Part shown: piece by piece, positions 1 to 11,388 of the stretch | Position numbering within the stretch: position 1 is the first letter of the stretch | How the letters are laid out: each line of letters opens with the position of its first letter | DNA from: Crotalaria pallida | Lineage: Eukaryota; Streptophyta; Magnoliopsida; Fabales; Fabaceae | Assembly (NCBI GenBank): GCA_037953625.1 | Contig: CM075652.1 | Span: 71,825,501 to 71,889,500 of the forward strand | DNA length: 64,000 nt | Reading direction: 5' to 3' | Translations under genes and position numbers: made by a program | The notes under the pieces: generated by a model | What the model saw: the letters and a program-made list of their open reading frames with translations, nothing else | What the model was told of the DNA's origin: nothing | Database searches by the model: none

Positions 1-1306
1 ACTTTTGTTAGAGGCCTCAGTTGTGGATAGAAATCATGCATCATGCCACTTGCATTATAAGAGATATAATGTTGAAAATCTGTGTGCTCATATGTACTTG
101 CATTATTGTCTGTCCATGATATACTTGTGTTTGTATTTTAGTCTTTATTGATTATGTATATGTGTATACTTACTCCCTATGCCCTGGTTAGGTGATGGCC
201 AGATACCTAGCCTGCATCGAGATACGCCCTATCCCTAGTGGTATATGGACGTACGAGGAGCACCGAGCCACCTTTGAGGGGGAGGTGAAGATTACTCTCT
301 ACCATCCTAACCCTCTGGTTCGGGTGCGACCTCGTAGATTTAGGATCGCTTTAGTCTATACTATGCATGTTCCACCCTTTTACTCATATAGAGGACCACC
401 CCCGGCTCGACCAGTGCGTCGTTTTCATAGTTTTCGCTTTAGAGCTGCCACTCGTACTCATCTTTCTTCCCACAGAGTTGTTACTGAGGAGACTCCTTCT
501 CCTGGTCCGACTGATTTTGAGAGGACTGCTTCTGCAAATCCTAGGCCCAGTGGTGGGATCTCGGCACAGTCGGGCGAGGTCGATGAGGATCCCGTGGAGG
601 ATGAGGACGAGGAGGAGGTGTCTGTCGAGCCTACTATTACTGCTAGAGGTGGACTTGCTGGTTCCTAGGAGCCTGCATAGCATAGATGTTTTGGGTCCTA
701 GGTCTAGGGATAGAGCTGCAGAGGATCAGAGGAGCTGCTGAGGACATGGATGACCTGCTCTGGGACTTCTATTTTGATTTTGTCATATATTGTATATATT
801 TTGAGAGGTCTTAGAGTGAGGTTTATTTTAAGCAGCTGGTTATGTATATGTTTCATCAAAACTTGCTATCTCGACTTTTGCTACTTGCTACTGATATTGG
901 TGGGGATGTTTTTATTATGATATATATATATATATATATGATGTTTTCTTTACCTCAGCAGTGCCCCACAAGTATTATTTTACTTCCACATAATCTGATT
1001 TTGATTCAAAAGGATTCGGCAATAAGTTATATTCTATAAGTTCGATTAAACTCAAGAGACAAATAATATATTTTTAATAAACGATACGAATATGTTTCAT
1101 TGTGTTAAAAAGACATTGTCTCACGAGCCTTTTCGTAATTAAGGTATTATTAAGCCGAATTCAAATTATTCATCAAGGTTAAAGGTGTTTATAATTGGGC
1201 AAGTATAAATTAAAAAGGAAAAATTTCCTAGTCCAAATTTTTGATAGCAAGTATTCTATATTTGGAAATATTTATTATTTTTAAGATATAAAACAAGGGT
1301 GTCACA
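1..1306 (+). mobile_element. Tekay-type Ty3/gypsy LTR, 3' part
   Basis: The segment runs in from the left edge and ends in GGGTGTCACA, the same terminus as the complete solo LTR ending at 13636. It shares with that LTR a distinctive module: a pyrimidine-rich acceptor-like stretch, then an ATG and a conserved short ORF (195-668). No primer-binding site follows 1306, so this is a 3' LTR or a solo LTR whose start lies outside the window. GTTAT at 1307-1311 may be its target duplication; the partner cannot be seen. A TA microsatellite lies at about 920-939. Confidence 0.75.
195..668 (+). CDS. LTR-embedded ORF of unknown function, 157 aa
   Basis: I do not recognise the product. The ATG lies just after CCCTGGTTAGGTG, which resembles a 3' splice acceptor. 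The first ~90 residues match a second copy at 12458 inside another LTR, with motifs IEIRP, PSGIW, HRA.FEGEV and YHPNPL. Most differences between the two DNAs are at third codon positions, which suggests past protein-level selection. The C-terminal half is Ser/Pro-rich and ends in an acidic stretch (DEDPVEDEDEEE). A more distant counterpart sits in the LTR of element C (62182-62523, minus). It could be a 3' exon of a spliced LTR transcript or a relic. No known domain is visible. Confidence 0.45.
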   Translation: MARYLACIEIRPIPSGIWTYEEHRATFEGEVKITLYHPNPLVRVRPRRFRIALVYTMHVPPFYSYRGPPPARPVRRFHSFRFRAATRTHLSSHRVVTEETPSPGPTDFERTASANPRPSGGISAQSGEVDEDPVEDEDEEEVSVEPTITARGGLAGS

Positions 1307-1321
1307 GTTATCAGAGGAGTA

Positions 1322-1560
1322 GTAATCAATTACAGGTCTCCAAATAATCGATTATTCATGGTTGCATCACTTATGAAACACAGACACAGTAATCGGTTAC
1401 AACCATCAAAATAATCGGTTATCTCAGTTGCACTATACTTTCATCAGAGATGATGTAATCGATTACCAATCTGCAAGTAATCGATTACATGCCTTTTCAA
1501 GTTGCATCATACAGCCATCAAAGGACGAGTAATCGATTACCATCAGCAAGTAATCGATTA
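1322..1560. repeat. Paired TAATCGATTA palindromes, four pairs
   Basis: Four pairs of GTAATCGATTAC-like palindromes are present. Core tetramers (TCGA or one-base variants) lie at 1326/1348, 1393/1415, 1459/1481 and 1533/1554, giving centre spacings of 22, 22, 22 and 21 bp. The pairs are separated by irregular gaps of about 40-65 bp. They precede an A-rich stretch and a CT-rich leader-like region, so they are placed like promoter elements of the downstream ORF. The same arrangement occurs in this element's LTR. Confidence 0.85.
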
Positions 1561-2483
1561 CCCTGTATCAAACATAAAAAAAAGGAAAAACCGTGTATGT
1601 AGGCCTTGACCCAAGTTGAACAAAGTGGAACCTCATATGACCTAACCTAGCCGTCACTCTCATTCCTCTCTCTCTCTCTCTCTCAAAAAACACGTTCTCC
1701 TCCCTCTCTCATTCTCTCTCAACTTCTTCTTCTCCTTTAACCTTCAAACCTCCATAGCCACCCACTCAAACCTTCATCAAACTTCACCATTAAACCTTCA
1801 AATACCACCTACACTCATAAACCTTCATCTCTTCTTCCCTTTCACTCAAAACCGTCCCTCTCTCTTCTCCATACTCATTCAATCTTCAACCTCTCAACCA
1901 CCATAACCACCACTTCTCCACCATACCTAACCTCTCTTCAACCAAAACCTTCATCATTACCACCATACCTAGAAACCTTAGCCTCAACCGGTTCACTCTT
2001 GGTTCAACTCGGTTTATGCAAAGGATTCACTGGTTCATTGGTTCTCTCATCTCCGGTTCACTAGTTCTGTGAAGATTCTGGTTCAGAGATTGGTTAGAGA
2101 CGGGTTTAGTACTTCGGTTCAGTGCTTAGATTCAGTTGATTCGGTTCAGTGTTCTCGTCAGTTCAGTTCTGGTTCAGTGTTGGTATTGTGTACTTCGGTT
2201 CATGTTGGTCTAAAACATTGTCTCCTCTCTAGCCACAATACTCTACACTCTTGGTACGATGTCAATGCTACTAGTTTGTGTTGAAATGTTGATGATCTAA
2301 ACTTAGTAGTATACATACACAAGTTATTGTTGGCTATTGAGCTCGCACTGCTTTGGAGATTCTGAGATTATTTGTGGTTGATCTGATTGATCTGGACTGA
2401 GTATATTGTTCAAAGATTGTGCTAGTTTTATCTGGTTATTTAGTTATCCGGTTTAAATGGTTTTGTCTGGAATTTTTGTGATT
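1561..2483 (+). promoter_or_regulatory. Promoter and leader-like region of the env-position ORF
   Basis: After the palindrome pairs comes an A-rich stretch (1571-1590), a (CT)n run at about 1667-1684 and a long pyrimidine-rich region to about 1950. This composition resembles a plant 5' leader. From about 1980 to 2180 there are many short CGGTTCA-like repeats. No long ORF exists here. I infer an internal promoter and leader for the ORF at 2484; no transcript evidence is available. Confidence 0.4.
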
Positions 2484-3779
2484 ATGGCAAGCAGAAGACC
2501 TAGAAAGAGAGCTCAAATTGTTGAATCTGATGATGATGAGCCCTCACCTCCCATTGTCCATAGTCAGAGACCGTCTCGCCAGAGTCAAGATGGAGCAGGT
2601 CCTTCAGCACCTCCACCTCTGGTTCCTCAACCTGGTACTATTGAGAAATATAACAGATGGTTCACTTCAGTCGTGCAGATAGCTGATTATGAAAAATATT
2701 TTGCGGCTTGTTCTATTATCTCATCGAGATTCCTTGATGCGAACACATTTGATAATGAAGAGTGTAATCTTCCAGCAGTTGTTCTGTTAAAAGAAAAGGA
2801 ATTGTTTGAGTTTAGTACCATTGGCAGTGATTTTTATGAAGATCTCGTTCGTGTGTTCTATAAAAATCTGAAATGGGATGCTGATGAGAAAATTTTGTTA
2901 TCTGAGGTCAAAGGCCAGAAGATCAGAATCACCATGGATATCTGGACAAACCTCACTCACCTCCCACTCAATGGCGTACACTTCACTAGAATTGGTTCTG
3001 ATAATCTATGGGGTGATGAATATGACAAGAAAAATGCTAAGGACGAGTTTATTGATCCTAACATCCCTACTAGCAAGGCAATGACTTCAGGAAATCTGAG
3101 ATTCGAGTATCGGTTGTTGCACTTCATTTTGAACAGATGCTTGATCCCTCAACAGGGGAATTACTTTAGAGTCATGGACACCGACTACATCATACTTTGC
3201 GCGTGGTTTCACAATAAACCCATCAATTGGGGATGGTACGTGCTTTATCACATGACAAAAACCGCAAACAAGGTTCGACGCTCGATCGACAGAAACATGA
3301 AATTGAAAACCTCTAGACTTCCATATGCTACCTTGATTACCCTGATTCTCAAGCGCTTCAGAGTTCCGTTAAATGGAGAATCGAGAACTGTTCCAACCAC
3401 TGATATGTGCATGGATGCTACTTTTATTGGAAATATGGGTTGGAAATGCGTGGAAGGAGAGGGTTGGTCACCTAAGGTTATGCATCGAGAGCGAAAGTCG
3501 GCACATGATAATGAATCTGAAGATGAACAAGATCAAGCTCCTAGTCATGATCCCAATCTTCCACCTTTGCAAGCTATTTTGCCACCTGATCACATTCCTC
3601 CCTATATGTAGACCTTCATGGATGATGTTCGAGGCTACATGCGACGCTTTGACGATCACATGCGGCGTCATGAAGCCCACATGCTTTCAATTGATAGTGG
3701 TCTTGCCCAGCTTACATCAGACATGCAGAACATGAACATGATCATGGATTCTATGCGGCAAGACATATATGACCTATGA
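2484..3779 (+). pseudogene. Env-position Sirevirus ORF (putative plant transposon protein family), one nonsense codon
   Basis: ATG at 2484 (MASRRPRKR) is preferred to the in-frame ATG at 2457 because it starts the basic N-terminus usual for this family. The N-terminus is basic then acidic and Pro-rich. The central ~200 residues contain LRFEYRLLHFILNRCLIPQQ and the INWGWYVLYHM motif of legume 'putative plant transposon protein' sequences (I recall Pfam PF20167). An in-frame TAG at 3609-3611 ends the open stretch at 375 residues. The same frame then runs to a TGA at 3777-3779 through a Met- and Arg-rich, probably helical segment. No signal peptide or clear membrane segment is seen, so 'env' describes only its position between pol and LTR. 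Its function is unknown. Confidence 0.65.
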
Positions 3780-4040
3780 CATCAGCATAGGGAACCTTTC
3801 AACCGTGGCATCTAGCTTGTGGGACCTGACCTTATCTCATCTCTATTCTCTCCTGAAATTTATTATATTTGCTTAACTATTTCTGATTCTGTTTTTTCTA
3901 TGTTGGTATAACTCTGGATATGTGGTTTCATGTTGGATTATGCTATTTTATGACAATATTTATTTGGTTATATTATTCGATGTTATGTCATGTGGTGTGA
4001 TTCGAGTTTATGAGTTTATGCCACCCTTTTTGTTGCTGAC
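3780..4040 (+). other. Sirevirus 3' untranslated stretch
   Basis: This T-rich stretch lies between the env-position ORF and the first polypurine tract. I see no ORF of note and no repeat. Confidence 0.5.
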
Positions 4041-4290
4041 AAAAGGGGGAGAATATAAGTGTTATGTGAAAAACAGGACAGAGGACATGTTACAGGATAC
4101 AGGGGGAGAGAAAAGAAAAGATTTATCATAAGTTCAGGGGAAGCTAGCTTGCAAACTTATATGCTTATGATATTTGAGCTTATGATTTGTGCGTATAGCA
4201 TGATAATGCTTATCTTGCGATATGTTATATTTTGTCTATGTACTAACATATGTTTTGCAGGAAGTGTTTGTCATCATCAAAAAGGGGGAG
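4041..4290 (+). other. Multiple polypurine tracts of the Sirevirus
   Basis: Three G-rich purine tracts occur: ACAAAAGGGGGAGAAT near 4039, CAGGGGGAGAGAAAAG near 4099, and AAAAAGGGGGAG at 4279-4290, which abuts the LTR start at 4291. The last is the expected primer for plus-strand DNA synthesis. The extra tracts fit the Sirevirus hallmark of repeated polypurine tracts. Confidence 0.8.
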
Positions 4291-5938
4291 TGTTGAGAAT
4301 CATGTTCCCCATGATGATATTTTGATGATGACAACATGATCTTATATTGAACAAGTACATGGATGATGTCAAAGCAGATTGTGCGTGCTTATAGTATTTG
4401 ACCTTTTAGGGTTTAGTATATTTTTTAAAACAAAAATTAGTCTAAGGCACTCAAATTAAATTTTAATATTGCTAAGATAAGATGATGATGTTTTTCTTGT
4501 TGAAAACTAGAAGAAGATTTTTATAACTTTGCTCCTGGAAATCCTTTTGAGAAAATCATTTGCGAAAGCCTTTGTGAAAACCTCTGGTTACAACCTTTTA
4601 TGGAAATCTATTTTTAAGCTAGAGTAATCGATTAGGCCTTTGGAATAATCGATTACCTTATGCAAATTTTGTAACCTGAGAGTAAGTAATGAATTACTTA
4701 GCTTCCTGTAATGGATTACTCTCATGGGCTAGTCACCTGAGTGTAAGTAATTGATTACTTGAAGATAATAATCGATTACTTTTGATGCTGCAACATTTTT
4801 ATCAAACCAGTATGTAAGTAATCGATTATCCAGACCAAAGTAATCGATTACTGATGCTGCAATTTTTGAAAATCAAAACCAGAGAGCAGGTAATCGATTA
4901 CCCTTTCCCAAGTAATCGATTACTCATTTTCAAATTTTTGAAAAACATGCTGAAATCAATTTAATTCTCAAAATGATTTATTTCCTAAGTTGATTGATCA
5001 CGTTTCTGATTTTAAAATCCTTCTTCTACCATTTTTTGAAAAACTCTTCTCCAACACACTTCATTGCTACATATTTTTGAAAAACATTTTTGGAGAAAAT
5101 GTCATCACCCTTCTTCTTCTTCACTCATTTCTAAAAGAACAAAAACCTAAGTGTGCCTTAGAACTAAGAGTTGTTATAGGACTTCATTGTTGTATCCACT
5201 CTATCTAGAGAGTACTTTTGTTAGTTGCACCAAACTATCATTTGTAAACCTTTATCTGTAAGGGGAGTGTTACCCTTAGCGATTAGGGAATGTTATCCCT
5301 TAGATTGAACGTGTGTAGCGTTCGTAGGGTGAGAAAACCCTTGTGTATTGGGTAGTGCTAGACGAACGGTGGGGCACCTAGTAGTTAGGCTATCTGGGAA
5401 ATCTAGGAAGGGTCTTCCTGGTTGTTTGTTTTGAGGTCCCTAGCGAACGGAGGTTCCTAGTAGCGTGCGGGGTGTTCTTGCTTGTATTTGGGGCTGGTTG
5501 TCCCTGTTTCAGTTAGTGAAGAAAAACTCAAGCGGGTCGCTTGGGGACTGGACGTAGGTCTTTCGCTGGAAAGGTTGAACCAGTATAAAAACTACGGTGT
5601 ACAAATTTTCTATCCTTTATCTCTTTAAGTTTCGCGTTTCTATGTTGTGATATTCTTATTTTCGCGAAGTAAAAACTATTTTCATGTTTTAAATTATCTA
5701 TCGTGAGAATTGTGTTTTTGTGTTGTTAATCTATTCGATCTCGCAAATAATAGTTTTCTTATATTAATATAAATATATTGTTTCACTTGCGCTTAAAACG
5801 TTTTCAATCGTTATTTAAGTCTTCCGCTACGTAAAATATCTTCAACCTTTTTAAGAACGTTTTGAATTGATCGTTTTCCAATGTTTTTATAATCATCCAA
5901 TTCACCCCCCTCTTGGGTGAAGGCTTCCAATTCTAACA
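4291..5938 (+). mobile_element. Sirevirus 3' LTR, 1648 bp
   Basis: The LTR starts TGTTGAGAATC directly after the polypurine tract and ends CTAACA. It holds paired palindromes in the first 630 bp and a direct-repeat-rich R-like region (5230-5480) with repeated 'CCTAGTAG' and 'GCGAACG' phrases. Near the end is a hairpin, TTCACCCCCC...GGGTGAA (5901-5921), seen in the related solo LTR at 7192-8783 as well. The 5' LTR is outside the window. Confidence 0.85.
4625..4921. repeat. Paired TAATCGATTA palindromes in Sirevirus LTR
   Basis: Five pairs are present. Perfect or near-perfect cores lie at 4628/4649, 4751/4772, 4822/4844 and 4894/4916, with spacings of 21, 21, 22 and 22 bp. A further pair near 4690/4711 is decayed to TAATGAATTA and TAATGGATTA. 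The cluster lies about 330-630 bp after the LTR start, in the presumed U3. Confidence 0.85.
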
Positions 5939-6235
5939 CGTCCCATTATCTTGGTAAAAAAATGCAAAATATTTTGTCCCATATTAAAGTAAAAAAAATA
6001 AATGAAAAATCTTAAAGATTGTATATTGTATCAATGATTGATAAATAAGTAAGGAAAACACATTTAAAGATTTTTTTGGAGGCAATATTGTATTATGTAT
6101 TAATTGTAATGATATGAAAATTTGTGTAATATCAATTTGTAATTAATGAATGAATCATGCATTATATTAAATAGATACTCTCTGATTTTCATTGGCTCGT
6201 TTGACTTTTACCAAGATAATGGGACGGAGGGAGTA
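5939..6235. mobile_element. Stowaway-like MITE, left terminal repeat truncated
   Basis: The right end GGGACGGAGGGAG (6221-6233) followed by TA is the Stowaway (Tc1/mariner) terminal signature. The left end begins with the complementary CGTCCCATTATCTTGG, lacking only the outermost bases, because the Sirevirus inserted there. The interior is AT-rich and non-coding. Confidence 0.75.
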
Positions 6236-6412
6236 TAACAATGTCTGTGGGCGGCCCGTGGGCGGCCCGTGGGCGACCCTAAAATGCCAGCAAATTTTGC
6301 AGGCGGGCATGCCCAGCCCTAAAATTTTTATGGCCGAAAAAATAAAGCTCTTCTCGCAAATTTTGCGGGTTGGCCCGCGGGTGGCGGCCCTAATTGCAAA
6401 TACTAACTAGTA
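6236..6412. other. GC-rich repeat patch at the broken Athila end
   Basis: GC-rich phrases such as GTGGGCGGCCC are directly repeated, and two similar blocks beginning GCAAATTTTGC (from about 6290 and 6356) recur. It resembles a decayed non-autonomous DNA transposon end, but I cannot name the family. It replaces the expected remainder of the Athila pol. Confidence 0.35.
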
Positions 6413-6600
6413 TAATAAATTACATGAAATAATCTGTTTTTTATTTGTCCTAGAACTGCACCTATAGGAAAATCACTAGCATCACACATAAGTTCAAAAG
6501 GTTCATTCCAATCAAGTGGAATTACTACATGGGCAGATACTAGTCTATTTCTCAAATCATTAAAAGCATTCATGCAATCATTATCAAACTTAAATTCCAC
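6413..6600 (-). pseudogene. Athila RNase H N-terminal fragment
   Basis: The translation contains FELMCDASDFPIGAVLGQ, the first strand of the RNase H domain with its catalytic Asp. The frame is lost shortly after, at the junction with GC-rich DNA near 6412. RT precedes it to the right, in the expected order for a minus-strand element. Confidence 0.75.
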
Positions 6601-7191
6601 ATCTTTCTACAACTAATTGCAAAGGGGTTTGGCTATTTTTGAAATCTTCGGTAAAAATCGGCATGTCCCATAAAACTCCTAACACCTTCGACATTTGTTG
6701 GAGGAGGTAGATTCTCAATCACATAAATTTTAGATTTATCTACCTCGATTCCTTTTTTAGAAATCAGATGCCCTAAAACTATCAATTCCTTAACCATAAA
6801 TTGACATTTTTCCTAGTTAAGTACAAGGTTAGTTTCCTGACATCTTTTCAACACATGTTCCAGATTACTTAGACATGATTCAAGTGAAGATCCAAAGACT
6901 AATAAATCATCCATAAAAACCTCAATGAACTTTTCAACCATATCAGAAAAGATGGATAACATGCACCTTTGAAAAGTTGCTGGTGCATTGCACAAACCAA
7001 AAGGCATCCTCCGATATGCAAAAACTCCAAAGGGACAAGTAAAAGCATTTTTTCTTGGTCTATTGGATCCACATGACTCTGGTTATAGCCGGAATAACCA
7101 TCTAAAAAACAATAATATTCATGTCCGGCTAATCATTCTAACATCTGGCCCATTAATGGAAGGGGAAATTGTTCCTTACTGGTGACACTAT
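6601..7191 (-). pseudogene. Athila reverse transcriptase, C-terminal half
   Basis: The best-preserved stretch (6813-7007) reads MPFGLCNAPATFQRCM followed by VFMDDLLVFGSS; the MDD box carries the two catalytic Asp residues. Upstream, about 7008-7191, still encodes the finger/palm segment up to the solo LTR insertion. Downstream, 6601-6812 retains a recognisable thumb/connection region but with frame breaks. The N-terminal half continues at 8784. Confidence 0.75.
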
Positions 7192-8783
7192 TGTTGAAAC
7201 TGAGTGTTGTAACTCATTTGTTTCTCTCTTAGTGTTTTGATGATGACACAACACAAATTTATATATGCTTAACAGGTTCAGGTACATTTAAAAGATGGCA
7301 AAGACAGTTTTCATAGTTGAAGATCTAGCTTTAGGCTTAGAAATCTTTGTAAGGCAGTTAATACTCTTAAACAACTTAGAATTATAACTTATGTGATGAT
7401 GATTTTTGTTTCTCTTGAAAAACTTAGAAGAAGCTTTTTGTTTAAATCTTTTGCTCCAGGATTTTTATTTTGTGAAAAATGTTTTACGAAAACCTTTGGT
7501 TACAACCTTTTTCATGAAAATCTATTTTTTATAAGGAGTAATCGATTAACCCTTCTGGTATAATCGATTACTTAATGCAACTTGTAACCAGAGAGAATGT
7601 AATGGATTATTTAGGATCTTGTAATGGATTACTTCCTTGAACTGGTCATTTGGGTGTAAGTAATCGATTACTAGAAACTAATAATCGATTATATTTCAAT
7701 GCTGCAACTTTTGTGAAAAACCTGAGAGCATGTAATCGATTATCATGACCAAAGTAATCGATTATTTTATTCAAATTTTGAAAAACGTGCTGAAATCAAA
7801 CATGATGCCTAGAATGATTTGTTTCCTTTTCTGGATGATCTTGCATTGATTGTTGACTGCTTCTTCTTCTTCTTTTTAAAATGGTTTTCATTTTTTGAGA
7901 AATGAGATCTCTTTTTCTTCTCTTCTTCTTCTTCTCCTCTAATTTTTTTTTTTGAACATTCTTTTGAGAAGAAAAATAAAAATCATTTCATCATCATCAT
8001 ATAGAGTTATCCTAAGTCTTGCTTGAGATTATTATTTTGCTATAGGACTTTATTGTTGTATCCGCTCTAATTAGAGAGCTTAATTGTTAGTTGCACAAAT
8101 TCCTTCGTGCAAAACCATATATTTGTAAGGGGTGTGACAACCTTAGTGTTTAAGGAGTGTTTTCCCTTAGGATTGAACGTGTGTCGCGTTCATAGGGTGA
8201 GATAACCCTTGTGTATTGGGTAGCGCTATACGAACGGTGGGATTCCTAGTAGTTAGGCTATTTGTTTTTGAGGTCCCTTGCGAACGGTGGGATTCCTAGT
8301 AGCTTGCGGGGCGCTCTGGATGTAATTGGGGACGCAGTTGCGTCTTGGCTTAGTGAAAAGCTCAAGCGAGTCGCTTGGGGACTGGAGTAGGCTGGGTTTG
8401 CCGAACCAGGATAAAATTCTCTAGTGTACAATTTTCTATCCCTTATCTTTTATTTTCTGCTTGTTTAAATTGTGTTAAAATTATTTTCGTGGATAAAAAC
8501 TACTTTCAAGTTTTAATCTATATAACACGAAGATTGTGGTTTTTCTATGTAATGTTTTCTTAAATCAATCTCGTGTATATTATGTTTTTCATATTCATAA
8601 GTAATATTATTTAAGTTGTTTACTTAAAAACGTTTTAAATCGTTCTTTAAGTCTTCCGCTCGTTTTAATCTCTATTATTTTCTAAAAGAACGTTTTATTT
8701 CGATTAAAATTCAAAGTTTTATAAACACCCAATTCACCCCCCCTCTTGGGTGATTCTCGCCAATTACACCAATTATTCCAACA
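7192..8783 (+). mobile_element. Solo Sirevirus LTR, 1592 bp, TSD ACTAT
   Basis: It starts TGTTGAAACTG, ends CCAACA, and is flanked by ACTAT at 7187-7191 and 8784-8788. It is a relative of the LTR at 4291-5938, with matching palindrome clusters, the repeated 'CCTAGTAG' region and the terminal CACCCCCC...GGGTG hairpin near 8729-8752. No internal domain is present, so LTR-LTR recombination has removed the body. It lies in the RT gene of the Athila element. Confidence 0.92.
7534..7772. repeat. Paired TAATCGATTA palindromes in solo Sirevirus LTR
   Basis: Four pairs occupy about 7538-7770: near-perfect ones at the start and end, a decayed TAATGGATTA pair near 7605-7630, and an intact pair near 7663-7690. 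Spacings are about 21-22 bp. Positions relative to the LTR start match those in the LTR at 4291. Confidence 0.8.
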
Positions 8784-9690
8784 ACTATTTAATCTCATAT
8801 AATCAATACACACCCTCCACCCAGAAACAGTACAGGTGGGTATCAGTTCATTATTTTCATTTTTCACCATTGTTAACCCACCTTTCTTCGGGACCACTTG
8901 CACTGGGCTTACCCAAGTGCTGTCTGAGATGGGATAGATAATCCCAGCATCCAATAACTTCACCACCTCTTTCCTAACAACCTCTTGCAGAGTAGGATTT
9001 AACCTCCGCTATGGTTGTATTATTGGTTTAAAATTCTCCTCCAAGAGAATCTTATGCATGCAAAAGGAGAGACTAATTCCCTTTATATCTGATACACTCC
9101 ATCCAATAGCAGATTTATAGTGCCTCAAAACTCTTAATGATTTTTTAGTTTGAGATTCAGTCAAGGCACTATTTATGATTATGGGGTAATATTCAGTATC
9201 ATAAAGGAAAACATACCTGAGATTGGCTGGTAAATCCTTGGGCTATGGCTTCGATCTTTCCTCCTTTTCATCTGGCCTCAGGTCTGCTGGTTTCTATCCC
9301 CTCCTGATCTCTGAAGATCCATCAAGAAGGGTCTTAATGTGGTGAGCCTCTGTTCCTTCCTCACAATCAGTCACCAAAGCTGTTTCCACAGGATCTTCAT
9401 AACAGATCTCCTCAAACACAGAGTCCACAATAGATTCGATGACATCCAAAATCAAACACTGATCTTCCCCTATGGCATTCTGCATTGATTCATAGACATT
9501 GAATTTCACTGATTCATCATGAACTCTGAGCATAAGTTCACCATTCTGCACATCGATCAGGGCTCTCCCAGTAGCTAGGAAAGATCATCCTAAGAGTAAT
9601 GGAATATCCTGATCTGCATCCATGTCTAGAATCACAAAATCTTCTAGGAAAATGAACTTATCCACCTTGACAAACACATCTTCCACTTTA
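8784..9690 (-). pseudogene. Athila reverse transcriptase N-terminal part and protease-RT linker
   Basis: The stretch 8784-8966 encodes GIIYPISDSTWVSPVQVVPKKGG and GWRVCIDY, the start of the RT domain. It joins the C-terminal half after the solo LTR (7192-8783) is removed. Between 9000 and 9690 are patches of Athila linker sequence with only short open frames, such as 9294-9551. Many stops are present. Confidence 0.7.
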
Positions 9691-10063
9691 CCTTTTGAAA
9701 ATGGAGAGAGGCGTCAAATTGATGCTAGCCCCTAAGTCACACAAAGCTCTACCAATATCCACCCCACCTATATTGCAAGGTATAGTGAAGCTACCCGAAT
9801 CTTTCAATTTTTGTGGGAGCTTCTTCTGCAGGATAACACTGCACTCCTCAGTAAGTAGAACTGTTTCATCATCCTTCATCTTTCTCTTGTTGGTGAGCAG
9901 TTGCTTCATGAATTTTGCATACAAGGATATTTTTTCAAGATCCTCTACAAATGGTATATATGTTGATTTGGAGCTTTGTGAATACGTCCATGAACTTTGC
10001 AAACTGCCTCTGATTCTTCTCCTCCTTCCTCTTCAGTGTCTGAGGAAACGGTACCCGTGGAAT
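9691..10063 (-). pseudogene. Athila protease-like region
   Basis: The open stretch 9688-10002 includes LTEECSVILQKKLPQKLKDSGSFTIPC and ALCDLGASINL, the Athila form (DLG) of the retroviral aspartic-protease active site. A frame break near 10000 separates it from the upstream gag C-terminus. The solo LTR at 10064 splits it from the rest of gag. Confidence 0.75.
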
Positions 10064-10326
10064 TTGTAACACCCCAAAATTTTAATCCCTGATTAATGAA
10101 AGGTTAATTATAAAGTTTATTATAATTAATTATTTCCATTCTTAATCTTCGATTAAAATCTGTATTTATGCATTTAGGGAATGTGTGTGAATTTATTTAT
10201 TAAATGTAAGTATGCATAAAATAAATATTTTGCATATTAGTCCCTGAGTTGGGACCTAGAAGTAATTATAAGAAAGATTTTGGAGGGAAAGTAAATAAAT
10301 TTTTTTTTTCAAAAACTGGTCAAAAC

Positions 10327-10354
10327 ACTCGAGTATTTTCTCGACTACTCGAGT
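10327..10354. repeat. ACTCGAGT palindrome pair upstream of TATA
   Basis: TCGA cores at 10329 and 10349 are exactly 20 bp apart, with a further lone TCGA at 10341. The pair is about 130 bp upstream of the TATA box at 10484. Confidence 0.85.
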
Positions 10355-10483
10355 ATTCTGGACAAAGTTGCACGAGTTAGTGCGTTTGGTGAGTCACCAC
10401 CACCGATTCCCCTCCGTTGACACGAAATCACCTCTCAACCACGTCTCTTGTTGTCGTGTCGATCTGCATGGGCTTCCAATCAG

Positions 10484-10495
10484 TCTATATAAACC
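10484..10495 (+). promoter_or_regulatory. TATA box of solo Tekay-type LTR
   Basis: TCTATATAAACC is a near-consensus plant TATA box about 420 bp after the LTR start. The following ~250 bp lack the palindromes and would be the leader. Confidence 0.7.
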
Positions 10496-11388
10496 AATCA
10501 AGCTCGAATTGTTGAGGCATTTGGTCAAATTCGAGCTTGTTGTTCCAGTTAGGGTTCCTGAATTGTTCCAGTCGATTCTCCCTCTGTGTGTTGATTTGAG
10601 TAACAAACTATACACCAATACAAAGCTCACATCTCGAGCTTTGTATAGACACCAAATTCGTGAGCTGAGAGTGAGTGTGGAGGAAGAATCAAAGCTTGGA
10701 AGTGAAGTTGTTGTTGTCAAACCTTTTCCTGGAGCTCACTTTGAATTCGATTTTTGGTAAGCTCACGAGTTCTTTGAGTCTCAATTTGGTTTCTATAGCT
10801 AGTAGGTGTTGCATAGAGTTTAGAAATTCTAATTTCCCCAATTTCTATCTCTGTTTCATATGTCAACCAATTCCATTTTGGACCTCCACTCAAAACTGTT
10901 CTGCATGTGATGCTTGAAGTTGTTCTGGGTGCTGTGGAGCTTTTTCTTGCAAATCCTTTGTTGAGTCAAGTCTGAAGGTAAGGGGAAGTTGTTTTATGCA
11001 CTAGATAGAGTTTAAAATCCATGATTTTCATTAGAGAGCCACCAAGAGGCTCTAAGGGCTTAGATTGAATAAGAACTTTGGTTTGGAGACCAACTTATGC
11101 TCTATGGTTGTTTTCAGCAAGTTTCATATGATGCATGCAAGCTGTATTGAGCTTTATTTCATGAGTTTGTTGAGTATTTTGCAATTTGAGGTGTTAAGTT
11201 GTGAAATTGTATGTTTTATGCATAAATTCTTGATTCTCTGTCAAATTTGTTAATTGTTGAGTTATAAGTGTTTGAGCATGTTTAATATGTGTTGTATAAA
11301 CTCTGTTGATCATTGGATTGGACTAGAAATGAATAGAATTGAAAATGGCATGTTAAAACCAAGTTTCCAGTCTGTTCTGCAAGAAAAG

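Larger units (their letters stand above)
1307..5938 (+). mobile_element. Sirevirus-like Ty1/copia element, 3' part
   Basis: Contents in order are a regulatory region with paired palindromes, an env-position ORF, three G-rich polypurine tracts and a complete 3' LTR. Multiple polypurine tracts between the last ORF and the 3' LTR are typical of Sireviruses. Gag, protease, integrase and RT are absent: the left side is cut by the Tekay-type LTR ending at 1306. The element had inserted in the left terminal repeat of a Stowaway-like MITE, whose remainder starts at 5939. The expected TSD is CGTCC (5939-5943), but the partner is outside the window. Confidence 0.75.

Noticed and set aside
2457..3611. 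Env-position ORF as a true envelope glycoprotein
   Set aside because: No signal peptide, membrane segment or fusion motif is visible. The sequence fits a plant transposon-associated family of unknown function.
10368..10917. Overlapping plus- and minus-strand ORFs of 80-130 codons
   Set aside because: They lie in the leader region of the solo LTR just after the TATA box, show no recognisable domain, and overlap each other on both strands.
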